A stretch of DNA of 64,000 bases from Diadophis punctatus similis (GCA_023053685.1 JALIGW010000062.1:2282604-2346603), one strand, 5' to 3'; counted from the stretch's first letter, positions 34,273 to 62,360 are shown. Notes: generated by a model from the sequence alone, not told the origin. A program made the numbers and translations.

Positions 34273-34396
34273 GTGTTGTATGAAAGGAGAGAAGGTTAGC
34301 ACTCCCCTTGATAAGGATGGAAGAGGCCCTTGTGGTCTTTGCAACACGCATATGGTTAAGGCGCTGCCACTTACGTCGTGGCATCTAACCAGTTTT
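34273..34396 (+). ncRNA. RNU6ATAC: U6atac small nuclear RNA of the U12-dependent (minor) spliceosome
   Basis: The RNA starts GTGTTGTATGAAAGGAGAGA and continues with GGTTAGCACTCCCCTTGA, matching vertebrate U6atac. It keeps the AAGGAGAGAAGG block that pairs with U12-type 5' splice sites, the AGC catalytic triad (GTTAGCAC), the block that pairs with U4atac and U12, the AACACGCATA linker, and the 3' stem-loop TGCCAC/GTGGCA, followed by CATCTAACC and a T4 terminator at 34393-34396. About 124 nt fits the roughly 125 nt of human U6atac. U6atac replaces U6 in the minor spliceosome. The gene is convergent with WDR5 (whose 3' end is about 1.8 kb away); in human, RNU6ATAC also lies near WDR5 at 9q34, so synteny supports orthology rather than a retrocopy. 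The central region differs from human but still pairs. The complete promoter makes a pseudogene unlikely. Confidence 0.95.
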
Positions 34397-34399
34397 GGG

Positions 34400-35360
34400 G
34401 CGGAGGCCGGCACAGCCTGTCAGTTCCCCTAACTCAGTCGATTCTTTTTGTCACATCCACACGGGCAGACCTGCTTTTAAGCAGCAGCAGACCCGCAACA
34501 GCCTCCCTCCTACTCCGATGTAGCTAAGCAATACTGGCTGCTTGGATTTGCATTTAAGGTCACAGCTTGGTTGCCTTTCTGGAACCAGCCAGAGCGGCTC
34601 TCTGGAAAGCTGAGCAGGGTTGGACCATGTGAGGTCCTGGATGGGAGACTCCCAAGAGACCCCAGGGCTGCAGGCCAGAACCACCAGTTACCAGAAACAA
34701 GAACTCTAAAAGGAAACCATTGCCAACCTACAGGAGGGGCATCTGTGAATCCCTGGCAGCTGAACACTACTTGGGGGTTCCTGTTCACTTTCTCTGTATC
34801 CTCATTTCCTTACTCAGAGAATCAGGAAAACAGCTCTGGAGTCGTTTTTAAAAAGACCCACAAAAGTTGTTTTGGTTAGTGAGATGAGCAGGGAGCAACG
34901 GGTGGGCGGGTGGGTTTGCATCCTGCTGGTTCCTTCACCTTCCTTTTCTCCCGCAGTCCTGAGGCTCAGCCTGGCCAAAGGGCCCCCATCCCCTGCTCTT
35001 GGTCACCCTTCTGCCATCTGCCTTCCCCAAATGCAAGGGAAGGGGCAGCTTGCCCTCATCTTGTGCGTTAAAAAGCCCCAAATATTGCTGCTTTTCCCAC
35101 AGGAAACAGGAAAACAAAGCCCCTGCCTCAGCACTGGGACCCCCCTCCCCCTGGGCCCAAGGAGGGCGGCCCACATGGGGGGGGCAGGCCACTGGTGCTC
35201 CAAGCAGGGCAGCTACTTTGACATCACCCACCTCAATTGGCCAAAATTCGCAGAGTGAGGGGCTTTCTGTAGGGGGGGGGAAGAGCAGAGACTAATCCCC
35301 TGGGTGGCTGCATGCCCCCCGCTGGGTCCTGAGCCCTCCTTGGGCAGGCTCCATGGGTGC
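34400..35360. other. Intergenic, between U6atac and the WDR5 3' end
   Basis: No repeat or exon recognised beyond poly-G/C runs. Some ORFs exceed 90 codons on both strands but none resembles a known protein. Confidence 0.45.
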
Positions 35361-35363
35361 CTT

Positions 35364-36145
35364 AGAATAGAGCTGGAAGGGACCTTGGAGGTCTTCTAGT
35401 CCAGCCACCTGCTCAAGCAGGATATCCTATACCAGGGCTGTCAAATTCCTGGCCCATGGGCTGGATGCTGGCCATGCCCACGCCTCATTTAGTGAAGGGG
35501 GAAAAATGTCCTGGTATGTCATGTGATGCCACCGTGATGATGTGAGTTTGACACTGGTCCTATACAATCTCAGACAAGTGACTGTTCAGTCTTTCCTTAC
35601 AAACCTCCAGTGATGGAGCACCCAAAACCTCTGGTGGCAAGCCGTTCCACTGATTAATTGTCCTCACTGTTAGGAAGTTTCTCCTTAATTCCAGGTTGCT
35701 TCTCTGATTAGTTTCCGTCCATTGTTTCTTGTCCTGCTTCTCTGGTGCTCTGGAAAATAATTTGACCACCTCTTCTTTGTGGCAAACCGAGGTGGCAAGA
35801 TGGCGCAGCGGTTAGAGGCAGTACTGCAGGCCACTTTAGCTGACTGTGATCCGCAGGTCAGCAGTTCAAATCTCACGGGCTCAAGGTTGACTCAGCCTTC
35901 CATCCTTCGGAGGTAGGTAAAATGAGGACCCAGATTGTTGGGGGCAATATAAATATACATTGCTTACTGGTGTAAACCACTAAGAGAGTGTTTGCACTGT
36001 GAGGCGGTATATAAATCTCACAAATAAATAAATAAACCCTCAAATACTGGACTACTGCTATCATGTCACCCCTAATTCTTCTTTTCTCTAGACTGGCCCG
36101 ACCCAAAACCTGCAGCCGTTCTTCATATGGTTTAGTCTCCAGCCT
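35364..36145 (-). mobile_element. CR1 LINE 3' region interrupted by a SINE
   Basis: CR1 antisense segments at 35364-35784 (with an unrelated interruption near 35435-35560) and 36037-36145 flank a plus-strand SINE at 35785-36036. It lies just beyond the WDR5 poly(A) signal. Confidence 0.75.
35785..36036 (+). mobile_element. Sauria-type SINE, distinct head subfamily
   Basis: It shares TTTAGCTGACTGTGATCCGC with the truncated copy at 51357 and ends in (AAATA)n rather than ctattgct, so it is a separate lineage from the other copies here. Confidence 0.82.
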
Positions 36146-36239
36146 TGTTCACCCCAACCAGGTTGCTGGCGTCTCAGGCAAAGCTGCTTGGATGCCACCC
36201 TGAAAACACTCACGCCAGGCAGCCAATCCTGCCGTCAAC

Positions 36240-37065
36240 CACATGAAATCCCACTTTTTATTCTGCCGTACGTACGGTCACTGTCCGGGATGCGTAGGAC
36301 ACCAAGAGTACCATTGAGAGAGAGGAAAAGGAGGAAGCAGTGTCGACGCCAGAAAAGATACAGTCATACTATTAGCAATACAAGTTCATACAGAGAAATT
36401 TTTCCAGATAAAAAAATTCTTTACACTTAAGTAACTGTACACATATTGTGAAATTTGCCAGAATGGTTTTAAAAAGTAAAAACAAAACAAAACGAAAGGG
36501 TCACAAGAGCTGGTTCTTTTCTTTTTTCTTTTGGAGGGGGGGGCAATAGGGGGGTTAAAAGCCTTGGAAGATTTTCACCGCAATAGCATCTACCAGAGCG
36601 CACAGCAGGAGGGAAGAAGGCTCTGGGAAACTGGGCAGGGAAGGGACCACATGGGGCACATTGATTTGGTCGCACTGAAAATATTCTTCCGTCTTCACTC
36701 ATGAGGCCTATCGGGAACCCCTGAGCTCTTCGGCTGAAGGGTGCCTGAGATGGTCTTAAAGAAGAACTTTAAAAAGATTCTTTCTAGTGGAGGGGGGGGG
36801 ACTGAACACCCACCACTCCAAGCAGGGACGGCGGCCTTCTCTGAGAAAGCCAAGGGGGTCCCCACACAAGGGTCAGGCCAAGGAAACGGGCGCTTCGGTT
36901 CTCCGTCGGCCAAGGCTTCCCCTCTTAACATCGCTCTGGATTTCCTGCTAACGCGGCTGAAATGTGGGTTTTTTTCCTTTCTTTAAAAAACACAAACACG
37001 AAATAGCCTCCGACTTCATGGGCACCACCCCAACAGTCTCTACGTGATGCCGGTGCCAAAGGCAC
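36240..37065 (-). other. WDR5: WDR5 3' UTR (estimated end)
   Basis: Minus-strand sequence below the stop codon runs about 800 nt without an earlier canonical AATAAA, down to one at 36262-36257. Cleavage would then fall near 36235-36245. The extent is inferred from that hexamer only; longer isoforms are possible. Confidence 0.55.
36257..36262 (-). terminator. WDR5: Poly(A) signal AATAAA of WDR5
   Basis: A canonical hexamer on the minus strand (tttatt on the plus strand), about 800 nt past the WDR5 stop. It is the first AATAAA found downstream. Confidence 0.5.
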
Positions 37066-54101
<17,036 letters not shown>

Positions 54102-54551
54102 GACGGTGGGAAGCACAAGCCAGGATTAGGTGGTCTCAAAGGAAGGTTCACCTCTCTCTGGGGAGAGCAAGAGCGGCAGAAAGAGAAAGGGCATTTTACT
54201 TACATGCATCTAAGAGTGACACACAACATGACCATGGCTGGGAAGATGCAGGAGGACGCATTGTGAAGCCCCCCAAGGGCAGCTGAGCTTCTGCCAGCCA
54301 ACCAGAGACCTACAAAGCCCATAAGCGGCTCTGGAAGGCAAGTCCTGTCCAGACAAGGCAATCAACTGCAGGGCCAGGCTTTTACCCAGTTAGCCTGTGT
54401 GGCACAACTGATCCCCCCCCCTAAAGTAATATGGAGGGGACGTGGCAGACGGCTGTGGATTACTCAGGAGGGGCCCAAAGTGAGCAGCAGGGAGGCAGGA
54501 CAGCCGCCTCCCAACAGCTCAGTGTCCCGTCCCCCCAAACAGGGCACTTGA

Positions 54552-54628
54552 TTCCCGGGTGGACTCCCATTCCCATAATTCCCCAGCCAGATAGTTGGGG
54601 GATTATGGGGGTTGAAGTCCACCCGCTT
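54552..54628. repeat. Imperfect palindrome related to the hAT MITE family
   Basis: GTGGACTCCCATTCCCATAA and, inverted, TTATGGGGGTTGAAGTCCAC form a fold-back around CCCAGCCAGATAGTTGGGGG. The arm resembles the inner arm of the palindromic hAT family, without its terminal CAGGGG. It sits at the edge of the WDR5 CpG island. Confidence 0.5.
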
Positions 54629-54992
54629 CCAGTGCCTGGGGGAGGGGGGGCAGGGACTCCCGCCATGGCTGAAGAAGGGCCGGGGGGGGAGCCTCCCAGG
54701 CAAAGGAGCCGCAGCCAGCTGGAGGGCCGGTGTTGGGGGGGGGGTCTCTCTTGGGGGTGGGGCTCCCGGCCTTCCCCTCCACGGTCACCAGAGCAGAGAA
54801 GCCCCGCAGCCCCATCGCGGGTGGGGGGGGGAGCAGCGGCGCGAGGGAAAGCCTCCCGAGGAGCTCCAAAGGGCGGAGGCCCCAAACGGACCGCCCGCCC
54901 AGCGGCGCCGCGTGGGATGGAGGGCCCGGAGGCCGCGGCCGGTCTACCACGCCCGCCCGTCCGCCCGCCGGCGCGGCTGCCGCCTGACTCAC

Positions 54993-55130
54993 CGCGCGCC
55001 TCCTTCGCGGGGGGTCTCGCGGGCTCCTCGGGCTCCGCCGCCGCCGCCTCCCTGCGGGCCGCCCGGCGGGAGGGAGGGAGGAGGGAAGAGGGAGGGGAAG
55101 CCTCGCGAGGCCTCGCGCAGGCGTACTGCG
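54993..55130 (-). other. WDR5: WDR5 non-coding first exon (donor end fixed, TSS estimated)
   Basis: On the minus strand a consensus donor GTGAGT begins at 54992, inside a CpG-rich block, 835 nt upstream of the acceptor of the start-codon exon at 54157. A non-coding first exon is known for WDR5 in other vertebrates. The low end (54993) is set by the donor. The high end is only an estimate because no transcript evidence is available. Confidence 0.6.
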
Positions 55131-55361
55131 GGCGGTCAGGCAAGGCAGGCGCGGCAGGCGCGACGCCGCTCTTTGCGGTGGGGTTGCCCTGCTCGCGCAA
55201 GCGCAGAGGCTCCTGGTAAGGCGTGCCGGGACACGCCGGGCGGAAGCGCCTCTCGCGGCTACGGCGGGCCTAGAGGGTCAAGAGGCGCAGGCGCGTAGCC
55301 GGGTTCGGCGGGAACTTCCAAAGGAGGGAGGGATTCCAGCTGCTGCCCGGTTTCTTTCGCA

Positions 55362-55407
55362 GGCAGAAGGAGGGAGGGAGGGAGGGAGGGAGGGAGGGAG
55401 GGAGGGG
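55362..55407 (+). repeat. (GGGA)n microsatellite
   Basis: About eleven AGGG units at the edge of the WDR5 CpG island. Confidence 0.9.
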
Positions 55408-55741
55408 GCGGGCGGCTTCAGGACCCCTTCGCTCCCGGAGTCTCAGCCGGGACCCTCACGGCCAGTGCTTGCAGGCCTGCGAGGGCAAAGAGTTCCTTGC
55501 CCCACGCTCGGCAGGAGCAGTTCCCGCTGAAACTGAATCGCGCGCAAGTAGCCCTGAGGATCGCGGGCAGAGACCGGCAGCGTTCAGAAGATGCCGGTTC
55601 ACAGAAGTGCAGACTGGCAAGGTTCTCTTCTTCACACACACACACACACGCGCGCTTACACGTCCTTTGTGGATTCTGCTGAAGTGTCGCTTGACTCCAG
55701 ACCGACTCCGCAGGCGCAGCTCACGGACTGAAACGTCGTAT

Positions 55742-55859
55742 CAGGGTCCCCAAACCTGGCAAATTTAAGACTTGTGGACTTCAAATCCCAAAATTCTCCA
55801 GCCAGCATAGCTGGGAGTTGAAGTCCACAAGTCTTAAAGTTGCCAAATTTAGGGACCTG
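55742..55859. mobile_element. Palindromic hAT-type MITE, diverged
   Basis: Ends CAGGGTCCCCAAACC and a diverged reverse complement; arms match the same family (GACTTGTGGACTTC and its inverse). No clear target duplication remains. It lies between the WDR5 and presumed BRD3 promoters. Confidence 0.65.
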
Positions 55860-56239
55860 TCATAGAGCAACAGGAGAATCCGTCCAACAACGCGGAAAAC
55901 GTATACTAGCTGCCAGCGAGGGCTGCCTGGATTTTCAGGGAATCCTCCTTCCAGGCGCTGCAGCGGAGATTAGTGGGTCCCTAGAGATGAAGCTGCTTAA
56001 TCCAAGGGACCCGGAGTCTGCAAACTCTGCCAAATCAGATCGGCAGGTGATCTCTCAAGTAACCAGACACTGTGTGAAGTAAGGCTTTACAGGTCACAGC
56101 CAACACTTGAAACACACCCAGAAGAAAACTGGCCACCAGTGTAGTTCACAGAGCAGAAGTTTCCATGGCTGCCTGCCCTGCTGAATTCTAGGCCCGAGGA
56201 AGCTTCTCATTCATTGGGCTTCAAGGGCAGCTTGAAGTG

Positions 56240-56750
56240 CAGGTAGTCCTTGGCTTATGAACGCTGAGCAGCCATTTGAAAGTACAGTGGTATTGAATGA
56301 AGGGACTGTCAGGGAAGGTCACAAGCAGCTTCCTTTCTCCTGCCCAGTGTGCCTGTTCCCCTCCCATTCCCCTCCTCGGGCCAGAAAGTTAAAAAGACTT
56401 TTCGGCTCAGGGAGGGCACAAGTTGGAGAAAGGGAAAAGCTGTATGCCACCACCACCAGGGGCTGGAAAGTTAGGCCCCTGTAGTGGGGAGGGGACCTGG
56501 TGCACTGGGCAGGAGAAAGGAAGCAGTGCTCCCCGGGGTCCAAGCTTTCTTTCTCTGGCCCAAAGTGCTGGTTCTGCACATGGAGAGGGGCTGCCAGCCT
56601 CTTTTATTCATTTTGCTTAGCATCTGGGAGTGCTGACAGTGGTCATTGAGTGAGGCAACCATGCAGGCAATTCACTTAACGACCACAGCAACTTATGATT
56701 GTAGTGGGGAGGTTTCGTTACAGTCCTAAGTCAAGGATTATCTGTATAGC
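56240..56750. mobile_element. Tigger/mariner-like non-autonomous repeat
   Basis: It begins CAGGTAGTCCTTGGCTTATG and ends AAGTCAAGGATTATCTGTA, the inverted counterpart. The interior is non-coding and G/A-rich. Confidence 0.55.
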
Positions 56751-57431
56751 ATTCTGCAATTGTGGGTGTCTAGGGCAGGATCCAAGTCAGGCTACTAGGG
56801 GCCGATTCTATCTCAGATCCTGTGCTTGGTTCAGCTGGTGCTGTGGGGTTTCCCTGGGTTTCCCTGACTCATCAGACTTAAAAGTATTCCATTTTAAGCC
56901 ACTTGTCAACCTCAACGCTTACACTTCATATTCAGCATGTACTCAATCATTTTCTCCTCTTATGAATAATCCTACACTGAGTGAACAATCTTTTGATTTT
57001 ATTACTTTACAGTGACTGATTGTTCACAAAAAAATTGCAATTATGGAAATAAATCAGTGCTGGGTAGACCCAAACGGTTGAACAGCAATAATATGTACCA
57101 TGTATACTATAATGATAGTTTATTAAAATTGTAAGCCACTCAATAACTCAGGGCTGTTCATAGCAAAGTAATTACTATTACAATAAAAGATAAAAACTGG
57201 CAAGTGTAACAAAGCCAGGGGTGTGAAAGGCATGTGAAAGTAACTATGGGAGACTGGAAGAAGAGCCACAGGCTAGACAAGGATCTGATGAATGAAATGC
57301 AAGTCCAAAGGAGGGGAGGCTGTCAGAAGGGACCCTCCCTACTTCACTGAAAAGCATGGTGGGGGTGAACAGTCCTTTTAGACTTGCAAGGTTCAGTTAT
57401 TGTAACCTTATAGTAAGGGTATTAGTCGTTG

Positions 57432-57905
57432 AAGTCGTCCTTGGTTAACGATGATAGAGGAATGTGTCCTTAAATGGTACATTCGTAAAGTGTGATTGCA
57501 TCACTTACCAAAGCAAGCCTGAAACTCTATTGCCATTGTTAAGCAAGGAGTCCCAGGTGTTTCACAAGCAGGCTGGCAGGTAGGTAAGTGGCTGCTGCCC
57601 TAGGGGGAGGGCATGCAAATGACCAGCATGGCATGAGCACAATGAGCCTGTGGGGGAGAATGAGAGTAACTAGCACGACTTGCCACCTTCCCCATTGACT
57701 TTGCTTGTAGAAAGCTGGCAGGAAAGATGGCAAATAACTATCACCTGACTTTGAGATGCTGCCAACTGTTGTTTGTCTAAGCCAGCTGCCAGGTGCCCAG
57801 ATTGCAGCCATGTGGCATTTAGGGCTGCTGGGACAGCCAGAACTTTGAGGACCATCCTAAGTTCCACCCAGTACCACTGTAACTTTGAATGGTCACAGGA
57901 CAAGT
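57432..57905. mobile_element. Tigger/mariner-like non-autonomous repeat, diverged
   Basis: AAGTCGTCCTTGGTTAACGA at the left and CCACTGTAACTTTGAATGGT near the right match the same family; the terminal bases are eroded. Confidence 0.45.
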
Positions 57906-58059
57906 GGTCAATATATGAAGACTACCCGAATTTACAGTTTTGGAGCCAAGTTTTCACAGCTCTGAACAACGGCAGAGTTGGGCACATCCAGATCTCTGGG
58001 GAACCACAGAGCAGGTGCTGCTGCAGAGAAGCCTCTCTTCCGAGGTGTGTCGGAAGATG

Positions 58060-58350
58060 GAGTGTGTCAGTCTTGCAGGAACAAATTGGCTGAGCAGATG
58101 CTGTGGGAGGCAGGTGGTCCCTCAAGGAACCATGCACTATGGCAATGTAGACTTTGTAGGTATACATTGTATCTCGCTTGCAAACAAACCGGCAACCATA
58201 CCCCTAGCAAGGCAGGAGCGTTGCAAGAGTAAACTGAGGCATGCCCATTAATGGCTGTTGGAGACGCCGCATTCTGGACCAGGCCAAGCTTCTGGGTGGT
58301 CCTCATGGGCAGCCCCACATGGAGCAGGTTACAGTAATCAAGGCGGGCGT
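58060..58350 (-). mobile_element. L2-like LINE reverse-transcriptase fragment
   Basis: The minus strand encodes ARLDYCNLLHVGLPM followed by QKLGLVQNAA, the conserved end of L2-type reverse transcriptase. It is immediately upstream of the presumed BRD3 CpG island. Confidence 0.6.
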
Positions 58351-58704
58351 CGACCAGGGGCCCTCTGAAGGGCCCCCGACCCAGGAACCTGTGCAAAGGC
58401 TTCGCTGAGACCCCGCCCCGTCCATGGCAAAGAGGGGCCCGAGGAGAGGCGCCCCGGGTGGCTTCGCCAGGCCTTTCGCGGCCTGCACCTCGGAGGCTTC
58501 CAGAGCAGAAACGGAGCGGGCGGATGCCTGGGCCGCCTGCGCGACGGGGCCCACTCCGGGCCTTCCCCCTTGAGGCCGCCTCGGTCGCTGGGACGGAGCC
58601 CCGACGGAGTCTCTCCCGACAGGCTCCCCCGAGCGGAGGCCTACCTGGCCGGGACGCCGCCGCCTAGCGCTTTGTTGGCGGCGCGGCGAAGAAAGGCGGC
58701 GCGC

Positions 58705-58723
58705 GCAGGCTGGGGCTTGTAGT
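58705..58723 (-). promoter_or_regulatory. ZNF143/THAP11-type motif
   Basis: The reverse complement is ACTACAAGCCCCAGCCTGC, which closely matches the SBS consensus ACTACAANTCCCAGNNNGC. It faces away from the second site at 58763. Confidence 0.55.
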
Positions 58724-58762
58724 CCCCGCCGGGCGGAGCGCCGCGCCAGGCCGCGCCAGCGA

Positions 58763-58780
58763 ACTACGCTTCCCGGCGGC
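58763..58780 (+). promoter_or_regulatory. Second ZNF143-type motif
   Basis: ACTACGCTTCCCGGCGGC on the plus strand resembles the same motif. It lies 40 bp from the first, oppositely oriented site, as in many bidirectional or housekeeping promoters. Confidence 0.4.
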
Positions 58781-59599
58781 CCCCGCGGCCGGCGCATGAG
58801 CGCAGCGCTGCGCCCCGTCCGCGCATCAGCCCGACTGGCCCCGGCGGGCGGCAGCGGACCGGAGCGGCGGCGGCGGCGGCAGGAGCGGCTTGGTACGCAG
58901 CGCCAGCCAGCCAGCAGCCGGCCAGCCTACCCGCCCACCCGCCCGGCCAGGCGGCGGCGGGGGCGCGGCGGGGGCGGCGGGCCCAAGTAAGCGGGCGGGC
59001 GGCGCGGGCCCAGGCCGGGAGGGGAGGGGAGAGGCGCTGCGGGGCCCCCAACCGCCGCGCGGGGGGAGGGGCGCCACGGCAACAAAGGCGGGGGACGGGC
59101 GGCGACTCCCCCTCCGCGCCATCTTCGCCGGCGGCGGCGGCGGCGCCCACACAAAGGCCGGCGCCATTCGGTGGGCCCGGCGAAGTGGCGCCTCCGGGGG
59201 CGGCCGAAGCCCGGCCGGGGCTCCCGCGGATCTCCCCCTCTCCCGGGGCTGGCAAGCGGGGTTACCCGAGTGTGCCTGGAGGGGCCTTTTCCCGGGACCC
59301 CGCCGGGCGTGCTCCCTGCCAAGCGACCTTCTTTTGAGCGGGGAAGGGGCGCCCCTCGCGGTCTCCGCCGCGGCGCTTCCCCCGAAATTGGGGCGGCCTC
59401 CCCGTTGGGCTCCCACGCGGCCTCTGCCATCCCCGGAGGGCAGCTGCCGGCTCTTCTCTGCAGCAGAGGGAGAAGGGGGCGCCGGGCCTTGAGGGGCTTC
59501 CAACAGCCAGAAGGGACCCCCCCAAAGAGGCAGCCCTCTCCGGCTCCTTGGGCTGCGGAATCGGTGCGCCCCCGGCCCAGCTGAGCTCTGCCAGGCGAG

Positions 59600-61460
59600 T
59601 GCCAGCCGGCTGCCGGGATGGAGGTGGCAGCAGCTGCCGCCGCAGTTCCCCACCGGGCTGGGCGAGACAGGCAGCCATTCATCGCTGGGTGGTTCGGGTG
59701 TTTGCCCGGCTCGCTTGCTTCTCGTGCTCCAAAACTCCCAGCTGCCAAAGTCCTGCAGTCCCTTCCTAGCCTTGATCAAAGAGGACTGGCCTTGGCAGCC
59801 TGGAAGAGCCGGCAAAGAAAGTTACTGACACCTGTCAAAACTTCCGAGTAGGTTGAGGAAGAAGCTTTGGAGGACTGGAAGGTGGGGGGTGGCCCCACTG
59901 GGCTGCTGGTGACCCAGCTCTCAAGCTGGACTGGGAAGTCTGGGTGGAAACGGCAGCTCCCTGTTAGTTCAAATGGTGAATGGATTTTGCCCAGGCAGAG
60001 ACCTGTGAAAGTTATGCTAAGCCAAACATTGCTAAACATGCCATGATTGATTGGGGGAAAGACCCTAAACCCAGCTCTGAAACCAGGTTTGGGCCTGATT
60101 GCCCAGATCAGAGGCCCCTGGGAAGCAGAAGAGGCCTCTTGTCCCGTAAGGAGGTGTCCTTTGCCCCATCCTTTAGGGAAACTTTAGTCAAAATGCGTTT
60201 CTCTCATCAGGCTTTGAACTCTTAACTGGTTTTAGTTTTATGGGTGGATGGACGTCATATTTTGTTTAACTGTTGCAAGCCAGCTTGAGTGCTTTATATT
60301 AGCAGAAGGGCAGGATGCAAATTTCAACCCTGGCATATTTAGCGGGCAGTAACAAAGCTACTCTATGGCTGAATGCAGAGTATGGTTTGAGCCAGTGTTT
60401 CTCTGGGTATTGCTTGGTGCTGATGGACTTTGACCCAGAAAAGTGCATACACAGCCAGTGCACTATTGAAGTACCCCCCCACCCCCCACTTTCAGCCTCC
60501 TTAAAGAGCCGGTGGGAACTTCCTTTCTCTTCCCCACCAGACCTAAGGAATCCAGTTCTCAGAAGGGGACCTGAGGCTTTTAGGTTGCAGTAGAAAAGGT
60601 AAAATGCTTCAAGTCACTTTGCTCAACTCTGGGTCTAAAGTTTGGTTTCTAACCTGTAACTCTCTGGAAAGTCCTACTTTCTAATATTTATTCTAAACAC
60701 TTAGAGGATAGTCTTTGGGTTGCAGTACTAATTGATTGGAGCTCTGGAAGAGCAGAAATTCAATAACTAACTGCGGTGGAGGCGTATATCAATACTTAAG
60801 TGCCCACTTAGGAATAAATGCATTTGCCTATAAGATTACAATGGCCCTGTGATCGCACTGCTTTGGTTGTCAAGGAACATTTCCTATTCCTGCCCAGATG
60901 ATACTAAACTACTAAGCCCAGCCGGCCCAGACGTTGTTGAAGAAGTTAGGAGAGGTGCTTGGGCTCCCTCTTCCAGCCCTGCCTGGGGAAGATAGGTGAA
61001 AGAGAGGGCCTCTCATAAGTTGTGGATGAACTTTGGAAGCTGAATGTGTGCTTTGTTAGCCTAGTTCAGTACTTAAGTTGTATGCGCCCCCCCCTCCCGA
61101 GTGGATTTATTCAGCAGTGAGTCTGATAGAATAGCCTCATTTCAGAGAGTGCAGCTTCAGCTGTAACCTTTGAGACGTTCTGTGACTTGGTTCACACACT
61201 GCCTAACACATTGTTTTCTTAAGCAGGGCTCATTGAATGAGCCGTGATTGGTTAAAGTTTGCACATCAAGCTATCTGAGCTTTACCAACGGCAGTACAGT
61301 AGCCGTTCCATAGAAAGCAGCTGAAAGGGCTTTGCGTGCAGTGATGCAGTCGGCCCGACTTCAGCCACCTCTTCTTTGTGGGCTTTTAGGTGTAATAGAA
61401 ACAGTGTCGCCTAGCTGTTGAGGTTCCATGGGGTCCTTGGTGCTCTGTGAGCTTGCTTGT
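59600..61460. other. Presumed first intron of BRD3; no coding exon seen
   Basis: CpG density falls off after 59600. No bromodomain-like sequence and no start exon was found up to the window edge. Confidence 0.45.
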
Positions 61461-61464
61461 TTTC

Positions 61465-61880
61465 TTTCAGACATTTCATTACCCAACTAGGTAACATCAT
61501 CAGTGCTAGTAAGGAGTGCTGTTTGCTGTCAGTTTATATTCTGGTGTCTTGCCTGTCTGTGTGGCTGGGGGCTTCTTAGGGTCTCTTTGGTTGGGCAGTT
61601 TCTTGATTGTTGGTCTGAAGTTAACTTGGAGTTAATCTCTGCTGATCTGATTGCTGGTGGAGAAGTGTTGGGGTCTTTTTTGTTCTCTTTTGAGCTGGTT
61701 GATGGCTTCTTTTGCATAATCTGTAGATGTTGTTAATGTCTATGTGTCTATTGATGGCTGATTTGTCAGAATGCCAGGCTTCTAGAAATTCCCTGGCATT
61801 TTTGGACTTGGCCTGGTCTAGGATGGTCACATTTTCCCAATTGAAACTATGGTTAAATTTTCGTCATGTCTTCTGACTGC
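61465..61880 (-). mobile_element. Penelope-like retroelement fragment
   Basis: The minus-strand peptide contains AKSKNAREFLEAWHSD followed by SAINRHIDINNIYRL, resembling the C-terminal part of Penelope-like elements that carry a GIY-YIG nuclease, followed by the 3' segment with ACATTTCATTACCCAACTAG. Frames are broken. The assignment rests on remembered motifs. Confidence 0.4.
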
Positions 61881-62060
61881 CAGTTGGTGTTCATGGATCA
61901 TGTGTTCTCCAGTCTTCTGCCTGTTATAACTGTATATAAAATAGTTAATTTGTATACACGTATAAATGTTAAACGTTTACGATCTTGTGGGACTGCTGCA
62001 TCACTAGCTTTCCAGGGCTGCGGCTTGGGCATGCCTGGTGTAGGGGAGTGGGCTTTGCTC

Positions 62061-62360
62061 CAGGGGTGGGTTCTGACTTACCTCGCTGCCGTTTCGCTTC
62101 CTCACGCGCCGCATGGATGCGCCATGTGGGTGCGCCATGTGGGGCGCGTGGGTGCTTCACGCGTGCGTGCGTGTGCAGTGCTAAAAACTGAGCTGCGTGT
62201 GCACAGAAGCCAAAAACAAGATGGTGGCGCCTATGGCGCCGCCGAGAGAGCCCGTTCAGGGGGGTGTCCAGCTGGCCATCGCTGCCGGTTCAGCAAGCAG
62301 GGAGAAGTTCCCGCTACCAGTTCTATAGAACTGGTCCGAACTGGCAGGAACCCACCTCTG
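62061..62360. mobile_element. Non-autonomous hAT-type element (GGTGGG end family)
   Basis: It starts CAGGGGTGGGTTCTGAC and ends GGAACCCACCTCTG. Flanks CTTTGCTC and GTTTGCTC match at 7 of 8. The interior is CpG-rich, with repeated CGCCATGTG and CGTGCGTG stretches. Confidence 0.8.

Larger units (their letters stand above)
54430..55620. promoter_or_regulatory. WDR5: WDR5 promoter CpG island
   Basis: The stretch is dense in CpG and G/C runs, strongest at 54830-55320, and overlaps the WDR5 first-exon donor at 54992. There is an ETS-type core (CGGAAGCG) near 55241 and NRF1-like alternating CGCGCAAGCGCA near 55193. No TATA box is seen. This is typical of a housekeeping gene. Long ORFs on both strands here are composition artefacts. 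Confidence 0.7.
58350..59600 (+). promoter_or_regulatory. BRD3: CpG island, presumed BRD3 promoter and 5' end
   Basis: This is the most CpG-dense block of the window. It contains two ZNF143-type motifs and, on the plus strand, a splice donor GTAAGC at 58986 after a GC-rich leader starting near 58790. In other vertebrates BRD3 is transcribed divergently from WDR5 and has a non-coding first exon, so position and strand fit. No BRD3 coding sequence occurs in the window, so the identity is inferred from synteny only. The long ORFs on both strands (for example minus 59815-58826) are CpG-island artefacts. Confidence 0.45.

Noticed and set aside
54431..55298. 228-262 codon ORFs across the WDR5 promoter
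   Set aside because: Same composition effect; the WDR5 first-exon donor lies inside them.
58826..59815. 329-codon minus-strand ORF and 200-273 codon ORFs in the right CpG island
   Set aside because: Overlapping open frames on both strands are expected from CpG-rich composition; no domain is recognisable.
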